From the NCBI GenBank assembly GCA_963383645.1, contig OY726563.1:41372331-41436330 (forward strand): a DNA stretch of 64,000 bases, written 5' to 3'. The stretch's first letter is position 1; each line of letters opens with the position of its first letter. The position numbers were made by a program, and so were the translations under genes. Below are positions 14,214-26,198 of the stretch, piece by piece. The stretch comes from Muscardinus avellanarius. Its lineage: Eukaryota; Chordata; Mammalia; Rodentia; Gliridae. The notes below the pieces were generated by a model. It saw nothing but the letters and a program-made list of their open reading frames with translations. It was not told the origin of the DNA and did no database searches.

Positions 14214-14273
14214 AAATAAGTAGGGCTGGGGGAGTAGCTGGAGGTAGAATGCCCCTGGGCTCAATCCCCAGTA

Positions 14274-14330
<57 letters not shown>

Positions 14331-15155
14331 TAAAGTAAATAAATTTATCGGTGGCTTTTTTGTGTTTGTATGTGTGGTACTGGAGATTGAACCCAAAGAT
14401 ATTCTACTTTTGAGCTATACCCCAGCCCAATTTTATATTTTATTTGGAAATAGCAGGGTCTTGCTAGATTGATCAGAGTCTCACTACTTGCCGATGCTGT
14501 CCTTGAACCTGCGATCTTTCTGTTTCAGCCTCCCAAGTACTGGAATTACAAGCATATACCACCACGATGGGCTCTATCAGAGGCTTTAAATGTGTTATTT
14601 TGTAGATATATCATTAACTAACTACATAGATATGAAGAATTGTGCAATATTCAATACATTCATGTTTATTAATAAGAATGTCTAAGCAAACAAAATGTAT
14701 CCATGCCTTTTGATCTCCTAATTTTTTTTTTTTTTTGCAGTCCTGGGTATTGAACCCAGGGCTATTCTACCTTAAAGTGCCACCCCCAGCCCTATTTTTA
14801 ATTCTTTTTTTGAAACAAAGTCTCACTAAGTTGCAAAGGGCCTAAGTAGCTGAGGTTGTTTGTCTGAACCATGATCCTCCTGTCTCAGCGTCCCAAATGC
14901 TGGGATCACGTGTGCACCACCACGTCTGGCTTGATCTACTAATTCTTTATCATTTAGTCTCTTAATTCCAGCACCAGAAGTACCAGAGAAACAAACTGAA
15001 CAGTCCTTAAAATGTTATCATGAGCTAGACGTGGTGGCACATACTCCAAGGTAGAATGCTCTTGGGTTCAATCCCCAGTCCTGCAAAAAAAAAAAAAAAA
15101 TAGGGCTGGGGTGTATAGCTCAGAGGTAGAATGCCCCTGGATTCAATCAATCTCC

Positions 15156-15192
<37 letters not shown>

Positions 15193-15889
15193 ATTATGAG
15201 CTGGGTATGATGAGGGAGTATGCTGTTATATCAATACTTGGGAGGCTGAGAGAGGAGGATCACAGATTCAAAGCCAGCCTCAGCAACTGAGCAAGACCCT
15301 TGTTAAAATTTAAAATAGCTAGGCTTGGTGGCTCACATTTGTGATCCTAGTATTTGAGAGGCTAAGACAAGAGGATCACGGGTTCAAGACCAGCCTCAGC
15401 AATTTAGGAAGACCCTCAGCAACTTAGTGAGACCCTATTTCAAAATTGAATAAAATAGGGCTGGGTGTGTCTCACAGAGTCAGAACACCCCTGGGTTCAA
15501 TCCCCAGTACCATACATAAAAACAATAAATGAAACGCCAGGCGTGGTGGCGCACGCTTGTAATCCTCGCGCTTGGGAGGTAGAGACAGGAGGACTGCGCA
15601 GGTTTGAAGCCAGCCGCGCTGGCTTAAGAGACCTTGTTTTCAAATAAAAAGTATAAAATAGGTCTGGGAGTGTAGCCCGGAGGTAGAAGGGTTTCCAGGA
15701 ACCCCAGTACCACCAAAAAAAAAACCAACAGTAAATGAATGAAGAAATATTTTTTGTGGTACTGGGGGTGGAACCCAGAGGCATTCTCTCTCCAAGCTAC
15801 ACTCCCAACCCTATTTTTATTCTTTATTTTGAAATAGGGTCTCACTGATTTGCAAAGAGCCTCATTAAGTAGCTGAGGCTGTCCTGCTG

Positions 15890-15946
<57 letters not shown>

Positions 15947-18900
15947 GGTGGTACTGGGGTTCCTGGAAGCCCTTCTACCTCTGGGCTACACTCCCAGACC
16001 TATTTTTACATTTTTATTTGGAAACAGGGTCTCCTAAGCCAGCGCGCGGGGCTGGCTTCGAACCTGCGCGATCCTCCTGTCTCTGCCTCCCAAGCGCGGG
16101 GATTACAAGCGTGCGCCACCACGCCCAGCTGAATAATATTTTTTAGAAGAATACTTTTTTCTTTTTTTTTTTTTTGTGATACCAGGGATGGAACCCAGGG
16201 GCATTGTACCCACAAGCTATACCCCAAGCCCTATTTTTTTAGTCTTTTTTTTTGTGTGTGGTACTGGGGGAGTGGAACACTGGGGCTTTCTACCTCCGGG
16301 CTACACCCCAGCCCTATTTTTTAAAATTTATTTGGAAACAGGGTCTCATGTTGCTGAGAGGCTCACTAAGTAGCTGAGGCTGGCTTCAAACCTATGTGAT
16401 CCTCTTGTCTCAGCCTCCCAAGTGCTAGGATTGCAAGCATGCTCCACCACTCCGGGCTAGTCTTTTTTTTTTTTTTTTTTTTGGTACTGAGGGTGGAACC
16501 CAGGGACCTTCTACTTCTGGGCTACACTTCCAGACCTATTTTCTATTTTATTTGGAAACAAGGTCTCACTAAGTTGCTGAGAGCCTCACTAAATAGCTGA
16601 GGCTGGCTTTGAACCTGCACAATCTTCCTGTCTCAGCCTCCCAAGTACTGGGATTACGAGCATGTGCCACCATACCTAGCTAGTCTTTTTATTTTTTTAT
16701 ATTTTTAATTTTTTTGGTGGTACTGGGGATGGAACCCTTCTACCTCTGGGCTACACTCCTAGACCTATTTTATATTTTATTTGGAAACAGGGTCTCTTAA
16801 GCCAGTAAGGCTGGCTCCGAACCTGCGTGATCCTCCTGTCTCTGCCTCCCAGGCGCGGGGATTACAAGCATGCGCCACCATGCCCGGCTAGTCTTTTTAT
16901 TTTTGAAACAGGGTCTCACTGTGTTGCAAAGGGCCTCACTACGTAGTTAAGGCTGTCCGCAAACCGCGATCCTCTGATCTCAGCTTCCTGAATGCTGGGA
17001 TTACAAGTGTGCACCACCACACCTGGACGAAAAGAATATTCATTTTGAAACAGGCTCCCACTGAGTTGCCGAGGGCCTCACTAAGTAGCTGGGGCTGGCT
17101 GTGAACCTGATCCTCCTGTCTCAGCCCCCAAGTACTGGGATTATAAGTGTGGGCCACCACACCTGGCCTTTATTTTGGAATGGTCTCAATAGTTGCAGAA
17201 GACCCCGCTAAATTGCTGAGGCTGACTGTGGACCTACCTTTCTTCTGTTTCAGTCTCCCTGGTTCTGAGATTATCAGGCTTGCTCCACCATGCCTGGCTT
17301 ACTTGTAGCCCTTTTTATTTTTTATTTTTATTTATTTATTTATTTTTATTTTTGCAGTACTGGAGATGGAACCCAGGGGCATTCTACCTCCAAGCTACAC
17401 CCCCAGCTCTATTTTTTATTCTTTATTTTGAAACAGGATCTCACTGAGTTGCAAAGGGCCTCACTAAGTAGCTGAGGCTGGCCGCAAACCCAGATCCTCC
17501 TGTCTCAGCCTCTCAAATGCTAGGATTACAAGCATGTGCCACCACACCTAGCTTTGTTTTTTATTTTGAAATAGGGCCTCACTAAGTTGTGGAGAGTCTT
17601 ACTAAGTTGCTGAGGCTGCCCTCAAACCTCACTGTGTGTGTATGTGTGTGGTGCTGATGATTAAACCCAGAGTATTCAACCTCTGAGCCATATCTTCAGC
17701 CCTATTCTTATTTTAATTTTGAAACAGGGTCTCACTATGTTGCTGAGGGTCTTGAAAAATTGTCGAGATTGGTCTTAAACCTGAGATCCTCCTGTCTCAG
17801 CCTCCCAAGTACTGGGATTACAGGCATGTACCACTAAGCCTGGCTTAAACCTTACTTTTGATTCATGTGTGTGTTATTGGCAGGTGGACGAGGGGCATTT
17901 ATCTCTGAGCTATAGCACCTATCCCTGTTTATTTATTTTGTAGTCATGGGGACTGAACCTAAGGGCATTTTACCTCTGAGCTATACCTCCATCCTAGTTA
18001 ATTAATTAGTTAATTTTTTTTTTTTTTGCAGAACTGAGGATTGAACCTGGGGCATTTAAAAAAGTACTAGGTAAGCCGGGCGTGGTGGCGCACGCTTGTA
18101 ATCCCAGCATTTGGGAGGCTGAGACCTGGAGGATCGCGGTTCGCGGACAGCCTCAGCTACTTAGTGAGGCCCTCTGCAACTCAGTGAGACCCGGTTTCAA
18201 AATAAAGAACAAAAAATAGGGCAGGGGGTGTAGCTCAGAGGTCAAATGCCCCTGGGTTCCATCCTCAGACCCGCAAAAAAAAAATAAAATAAAATAAAAA
18301 ATAAATAAAATAAAAAAGTACTAGGTGTTGCTGGGCCTGGTGGCACATGCTTGTAATCCCAGTACTTGGGAGGCTGAGACAGGAGGATCACAGGTTCATA
18401 TCCAGCCTCAACTACTTAGTGAGGCACTCCACAATTTAGTGAGACCTGAGTCTCACAATTTAGAATGCTCCTGAGTTCAATCCTTGGTCCCCCCCACCAA
18501 AAAAAATCACTAGGTGTATAGCTGGGAAGTAGAATGCTCTGGAGTTTGATTCCTTAGTACCCAAGAGAATGCTATTATGAAGACCAGGTAAACTAAAGCC
18601 AAGAAATTATAAGAAACGATTAAGGGATGGTCATATAGCTTTATGGTAGAGCACTTGCCTAGCTTGCATGAGGCCCTGGGTTTAATCCCAGACCTGCAAA
18701 TTATAAACAAACAAACAAAAAAAAGAAACAAATTTGGTGAATTTGTCATTAAGTGACTTGGCTGTTCAGAATGGATTTTGTGTAGCCACACATGATAGTG
18801 CACCCCTGTAATCCCAGTACTTGGGAGGCTAAGACAGAAAGATCACAGGTTCAAAACCAGCCTCAGCAAATTGGTAAGATTCTCTGCAACTTAGTGAGAC

Positions 18901-20588
18901 CATGTTTCACAGCATAATAAAAAGGGACCGGGAGTTTAGCTCAGGAGGTTCAATTGTTGTACCACAAAAAAAGAAACAATTGATTTTGTGTGCATTGATA
19001 TAAATCTGCACTTGATTTTTCCAGAAGAGAAACCTCAGGTCATCTTGGTCTCCCCTCACTCCACCCTGGCCTGCTAAGTATGGGAGAGGGCCCTCTGAGC
19101 TCCCAGGTCCTCAATGTCTACTTTCCAGAGATTTGTTAAAGTTTGTTGTTGCCGGGTGTGGTGGCGCACGCTTGTAATCCCTGTGCTTGGGAGGTGGAGA
19201 CAGGAGAATCGCACAGGTTCGAAGCCAGCCTCGCTGGCTTAAGAGACCCTGTTTCCAAGTAAAAATATAAAAATAGGTCCGGGAGTGTAGCCCGGAGGTA
19301 GAAGGGTTTCCAGGAACCCCAGTACCACCACTACCACCACCAAAAACACAGTTTGTTGTTGTATAATACCCTTTCTCCCATTCTGTCTTTCTAGGTTGAT
19401 ACTTTAAAATTCCATTACTGAACCGGGCATGGTGGCAAACACTTATAATTGCAGTACTTGAAAGGCTGAGACAGGAGGATCACAGATTCAAAGCCAGCTT
19501 CAGAAACTTAAGCCCTAAGAGAACCTTTTTCAAAATAAAGAATAAAAAATAGGGTTGGAGGTATAGCTCAGAGGTGAAATGCCCCTGGGTTCAATCCCCA
19601 GTACCACAAAAAATAAAACTCCTTTACTGGCTTGATGTGGGTGAAGGGTATAGTTCAGTGGTAGAGCACATGCTTAGGAACCACCAGCATCAAATAATAA
19701 AATTCCTTTATTCTCTTTGGGATGTGCTCTCAGCCTACCATTTACTTGAAGTTAGTTGACCTTATTTTATTTCGTATGTGTGTCGTAATTACTGGGGATT
19801 GAACCCAAGGCCATTCTACCTCTGAGCTACACCACCAGACCGATTTGATTTTTTTAATTGGAAATAGGGTCTCACTAAATAGCAGAAGGTCTCACCATGA
19901 ACCTTTGATCCTCCTGTTTCCGTCTCCCAAGTATTAGGATTAGAGGCATTTACCACTGTGCCTGGCAGTTAAACTTATTTTAAAATCCCCTTCTGTGCAG
20001 AAGGTGGAACTCAGTGGTAGAACCCTTGCCCACTATTCACGAGGCCTTGAATTCAATCCTCAGCATTATAATAAATAAAATTCCCTTCTGTTTGCCTTAT
20101 AAACCTAGTTTCCTTGGGTGCTAGGTCTTCTCTTTGTCAACTTTGGTAGCTCTCTTGTGGAGTTTACTTCGACTTTTTTTCATATTCCTTTCTTCCCATG
20201 ATGATAATTTTTATTCGCCCTGTATATTTCTCTTCCTGAAATGGTCATCTTAGTAAAAGTTTAGAACTTTCTAAACTTCAGTGTCAAAAATATCAAGCTG
20301 GGCATGGTGGTGCATGCCTGTAATCCCAGGACTTGAGAGGCTAAAACAGGAGGATTGTAGGTTCAAGGACAGCATGTTAGGGAGACCCTGTTACAAAATA
20401 AAAGTTTTTAAAGGGCCGGATATGCTGGGCATCCTAGTGTACGCTAGTAATCCTAATACATGGAACAGAAGGATCTCCGGTTCAAAACCAGCCTCAGCAA
20501 CTTAGTGAGACCCTGTTTAAAAATAAAGAATAAAATAGGGCTAGAGGTATAGCTTAGAAGTAGAATGTCCCTGGATTCAATCCCCAGT

Positions 20589-20619
<31 letters not shown>

Positions 20620-20632
20620 GCGCGCGCGCACG

Positions 20633-20669
<37 letters not shown>

Positions 20670-23600
20670 TGTGTTCAGTCCCCAGTACAGCAACAACCAC
20701 AAAAATTATTAGTGTCAGAAAGAAGATTAGTGCTCAAGATGTGTACTTTGGCATGGGTCTCATTCCCCAACTCTGAGATATTTTTCCTTGATTTTTTTTT
20801 CTTTGCGGTACTGGGGATAGAACCCAGGGACATTCGACCTCCAAGCTAAACACCCTGCCCTAGTTTTTATTCTTTATTTTGAAACAGGGTCTCACTAAGT
20901 TGCAGAAGGCCACACTAAGTAGCTGAGGCTGTCCTCGATCCGCAATCCTCCTGTCTCAGCCTACCAAGTACTGGGATTACAAGCATGCACCAACATGCCC
21001 GGCTTTTTCCCCTCAATTTTAAGAAGCCTTTTATATCACCAGGAGTGGTGGCACATGCCTAAAATCCAAGTAATTGGGAGGCTGAGCCAGAAGGATCACA
21101 GGTTCAAGGACAGCCACAGCAAGTAGTGAGGCTCTTATCAACCTAGAAAGACCCTCTTTCCAACTAAGAAAGAAAATCATGCTGGGGTGTAGCTCAAGAG
21201 GTAGAATGCCCCTGGGGTTCCCAAACTGCAAAAAAAAAAAGAAGAAGAAGAAGAAGAAGTCCTGCATCATATCCTTTCTGTTGGAACTTGTACATCATAT
21301 CTTTTCCGTTGTAATCTGTACATCATGTTTTTTCTGTCAGAATCAATTTGTGTCTTTTGAATTGGAACCTGTACATCATGTCCTTCATGTCTTTTGTGTG
21401 TGTGTGTGTATGTGTGTGGAACTGTGGATTGAACCCAGGGGCATTCCACCTCCAGGCTACATCCCCAGCCTTATTTTAATTTTTTATTTTAAAACAGAGT
21501 CTCACTGAGTTCCTGAGGGCCTCACTATGTAGCTGAGGCTGGCCATGAACCTGCAATCCTCCTGTCTCGGCTCCCAAGTACTGAGATTATAAGAATGAGC
21601 CACCACACCTGGCTCTTCATGTCTTTTTTTTTTTTTACAATCTGGGTCAGTCCTTCTCACTCCGTCAGTGTAGAAGCAGTAGTTGGGCACAGTGGTGCAC
21701 ATCTATAATTCCAGTACTTGGAAGGCTGACACAGAATTATACATTTGAAGCCAGCCTCAGTAACTTATCGAGACCTTCAGCAACTTATTGAAACCCTGTT
21801 TCAAGATAAATAAGCCGGGCATACATAGTAGTTTATGCTTGTGATTCCAGTACTTGAGAGGCTGAGACAGGAAGATTGTGGTATGCAGGTGACCTCAACT
21901 ACTTAGTGAATCCCTCCACAACTTAGTGAGACCTTGTTTCAGAATAAAGAATAAAAAATAGGTCTAGGGGAAGCCAGGCATGGCGGCGCATGCTTGTAAT
22001 CCCAGCATTTGGAAAGCTGACACAAGAGGATTGCACAGGTTCAAAGCCAGCCTCGGCTACTTAGTGAGGCACTTTACAACTCAGTGAGACCCTGTTTCCA
22101 AATAAAGAATAAAAATAAGGCTGGGGGTGCCTCTCAGAGGTAAAACGCCCCTGGGTTCCATCCCCAGTACCACACACAAAAAAAATAGGTCTAGGGGTGT
22201 AGCTTAGAGGTGGAATTCGTTCTTGGGTTCAATCCCAGTACCGCAAAAAAAAAAAAAAGTAAAAATATAAAGCCGGTCATGGTGCATGCTTGTAATCCCA
22301 GGAGTTGGGAGGCTGAGACAGGAGGATCACGGTTTGCAGCCAGCCTCAGCTACTTAGTGAGGGCCTTTGCAACTCAGTGAGACCCTGTTTCAAAATAAAA
22401 AACAAAAATTAGAGCTGGAGTGTAGCTGGAAGATAGAATGCACCTAGATTCCACACCTAGTACCACAAAATAAATAAATAAGTAAAACTATAAAGGGGTA
22501 AGGGTGTAGCTCGAAGGTAGAATACCCCTGGTTTCAATCCCTAGTATCAAAAAGTAAAATAAGCCAGGCATGGTGGCACACACTTGCAATCCCAGCGCTT
22601 GGGAGGCTGAGACAGGAGGATTGCACAGGTTCAAAGCCAGCCTCAGCTACTTAGACCCTGTTACCAAATAAAATTATAAAATAGGGCTGGGGGTATAGCC
22701 CAGAGATAGAAAGCCCCTGGATTCCACCCACTAGTACCAAAAAAGTAGAATAAAATAGTAGCAGTGGTCTGTAAGGTATTGTTGAGAAGGGATAGATTGG
22801 CCTCATGGCAGCCCTAGCCAGCACCCCTACTCCATCTCCACCAAGACCTACCCATCTTTACACCTTGCTCCTTTGTCTCTCCCTACTTCAGAGAAATCAC
22901 TAAGCCCCACAGTCTGGTTTGAGGGTCTTTTTGGTCTTTAGATAGTTATTTCTAGCTAAGAACCCATTGCCCCTATGGGCCTCCAATATCATAGGGTTTT
23001 CTCTGTTGCTCTTACTTTGGGCATGGAGGAAGGTGGTGGGCAGACATGATCTATAGTATTCCACAGGGTCTTGGAGCCCTCAGGGGCTCTCATTAGTTCT
23101 TGATATCTTAGAGTTGGGTCTAATTGGCTGGGTACCTAGAGGGTAGTGATAGTTAACTGCAGAAACAGTTCCAGTGAGAGACCAAATGAATGGGGGAGTG
23201 AGATAGTGAAGCAATGGAAAAGTTAATGAATGGGAAGATTAATAAATCTGTGCCTTGCCAGGTGTAGTGGTGCACGCTTGTAATCCCCACACTTGGGAGG
23301 CGGAGACAGGAGGATTGTGCAGGTTCAAAGCCAGCCTCACTGGCTTAAGAGACCCTGTTTTCCAAATAAAATATAAAAAATAGGTGTCTGGGAGTGTAGC
23401 CCAGAGGCAGAAGGGTTTCCAGAAACCCCAGTACCACCAAATAAATAAATCTGCCTGAATGGAAAGATGAATTGAGCTGGGTATGGTACACACCTATAAT
23501 CTCAGTATTTAGGAGGCTGAGACAAGAGGATTGCAGGTTCAAGACCAGCATTAGCAACTTGGTGAGATACTCAGCAATTTAGTAAGACCCTCTCTCTTTT

Positions 23601-26138
23601 TTTTTTTTTTTTTTTTTTTTGCGTACTGGGGATTGAACCCAGGGGCATTATATCTCCAAGATATACCCCCACCCTATTTTTTATTCTTTATTTGAAAACA
23701 GGGTCTCACTAAGTTGCAGAGGGCCTAAGTAGCTGAGGCTGGCCGAGAACCTGCACTCCTCCTATCTCAGCTTCCCGAGTACTGGGATTACAAGCACGTG
23801 CTACTGTGCCTGGCAACAAGACCCTCTAGAAAACAAAATTTTAAGGCTGGCCGTGGTGGCACAGGTTTGTAATCCCAGTACTTGAGAGGCTGAGACAGGA
23901 AGGTCGCAGGTTTGCAGCCAGTCTCAGCTTCTTAGTGAGGCCCTCCGCAACTTAATGAGACAATGATTCAAAATAAAGAAAAAAATAGGGCTCAGGGTAT
24001 AACCCAGAGGTAGAATGCCCCTGGGTTGAATCCTCAGTACCACAAAAATAAAATAAAATAGGGCTGGAGGTATAGCTCAGAGGTGTAATAACTTTGGACT
24101 CAATCCCAATACCACATTCATACAAAAAAATAGTGGGGAAATTAAAGGAGAGAATAAATGAGTGGCTGAATCATAAAATGAGTGTAGGAGTAAGTGGCAG
24201 CTGTGGGTTGGGAGTGTCTGGGGATTGACTCCTCTGCAGCCTCCTTATCTCTGTTGTTTGTTTTGAAGTGCTGGGAATCAAACCCAGAGTCTCAATTATG
24301 CTAGACAAGCACTCACTTCTTTTTTTCCTGGCCTCAGTGTCCTCTACTTCTCCATCCACCGCTATGATCAGGGTCGGTTCTGGCCCCACCTTAAGGCCTC
24401 TAACTGGTCCACCACAGGTTTAGGCCAAGGCCAAGGATATACCATCAATGTGCCTTGGAACCAGGTCAGTATCTTCTTACCCTCTGCCCACAGTGTAAGG
24501 CCCAGCCCCACACTTCCACCAACTCGGGGCCAGCAGCTGACCATCCTGTCTTGCCTGTGTCCACAGGTGGGGATGCGGGACGCCGACTACATTGCTGCTT
24601 TCCTGCACATCCTGCTGCCAGTTGCCTTTGAGGTCCGGGGAGTCTGGGGAATGCTGGGGAGAGGGACAGCATTGAAGGATGGCCAATGACAGCAAGGGGC
24701 CTCATGTAGTCTGTTCCTCCTCAGTTTCAGCCTCAGCTTGTCTTGGTGGCTGCTGGATTTGATGCCCTCCGAGGAGACCCCAAGGTAAGGCAGGTTCCCT
24801 GGGGTGGCAGGTAGGTAAAAGGGACTACATGGAGCTAGGCTCACACTCTACATCCCCCCAGGGTGAGATGGCTGCCACTCCGGCAGGGTTCGCCCAATTG
24901 ACCCATTTGCTCATGGGTTTAGCAGGAGGCAAGCTGATCCTATCTCTGGAGGTAAGTGACTAACTTTTGTCTCTCAGTTTGTGGATCCTGGAGGGTTTAA
25001 GAACAGAGCTTTTTGAGCTGGGCATGGTGGTCCACACCTGTATTCCCAATACTTTGGAGGCTAAGACAGAAGGATTGCAGGTTCAAGGCCAGCCCCAGCA
25101 GCTTAGTGAGATTTTCAGCAACCTAGTGAGATCCTTTTCCAAAATGAAAAATATATATATATAAAGGGTGTAGCTTGGAGAAAGAATGTTACTGGGCTCA
25201 ATCCCTAGTACCAACAAATAAAAAAAAAGAAGAATCAGGTGTGGTGTTGCATGCTTGTAATCTCAGTACTAAGGAGGCTGAGACAGGAGGATCACAGGGT
25301 CATAGCCAGCTTCAGCAACTTAGTAAGGCTTTCAATAACTTAGTGAGACCTTCAGCAACTTAGTGAGACTCTGTTTCAAAATAAAAATAAAAATAAGAGC
25401 TAGGTGTAGTGGTGCACACTTGTAATCCCAGTGCTTGGGAGGCTGAGACAGAAGGATCGCACAGGTTTGAAGCCAGCCTCAGCTGCTGAGTGAGGCTCTC
25501 AGCAACTTAGTGAGACCCTGTTTCCAAATAAAGTATAAAAAAAATAGGTCTGGGAGTATAGCCCAGAGGTAGAAAGGCCCCTGGTTCCACCTCCAGTACC
25601 ACAAAAAAAATAAGCCAGGCGTGGTGGTACACGCTTGTAATCCCAGTACTTGGGAGGCTGAGACAGAAGGATAGCAGGTTCAAAGCCAGCCTCAGCTACT
25701 TAGTGAGGCCCTCTGCAACTTAGGAAGAGATCCTGTTTCAAACATAATGAATAAAAAATAGAGCTGGGGTGTAGCTTGGCGGGAAAATGGCCCTTGGATC
25801 AATCCCCACTACCACAAAAAAAGTAATTAAAAATAAACTATGCATGGTGGAGGATCACAAGTTCACACCCAGCCTCAGCTACTTAGTGAGGCCCCCTGCA
25901 ACTTAGTGAGACCCTGTTTCAAAATAAAGAAAGAGCCGGGCATGGTTGCACACACTTGTAATCCCAGCATTTGGGAGGCTGAGACCCGGAGGATCGCCGT
26001 TCGCAGACAGCCTCAGCTACTTAGTGAGGCCCTCTGCAACTCAGTGAGACCCGGTTTCAAAATAAAGAATAAAAAATAGGGCAGGGGGTGTAGCTCGGAG
26101 GTCAAATGCCCCTGGGTTCCATCCCCAGACCCGCAAAA

Positions 26139-26198
<60 letters not shown>

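Larger units (their letters stand above)
11869..24337 (+). other. HDAC6 intron 10: 12.5 kb SINE-packed intron
   Basis: Bounded by CCCCAG|GTACAC and GGCCTCAG|TGTCC; it interrupts a Ser codon in catalytic domain 1. SINE blocks: antisense 12115-12335; sense 12465-14335; antisense 14345-14575 and 14715-14935; sense 15020-15715; antisense 15743-18055; sense 18070-18965 and 19150-19340; mixed 19415-20070; sense 20290-20690; antisense 20790-21005; sense 21035-21230; antisense 21400-21620; sense 21675-22740 and 23255-23600; antisense 23600-23815; sense 23845-24125; antisense ID 24249-24322. Low-repeat gaps are 12340-12460, 14580-14710, 19000-19145, 20070-20285 and 22745-23254. No additional exon is evident. 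Confidence 0.9.

Noticed and set aside
18615..18705. tRNA-like sequence with A and B box similarity
   Set aside because: It is an ID-type SINE half, as its tail and flanks show; I see no intact tRNA cloverleaf gene in the window.
26136..26197. Regular spaced repeat that could suggest an array
   Set aside because: Plain (GAAA)n microsatellite at a SINE tail; no spacer-repeat structure, so not CRISPR-like.
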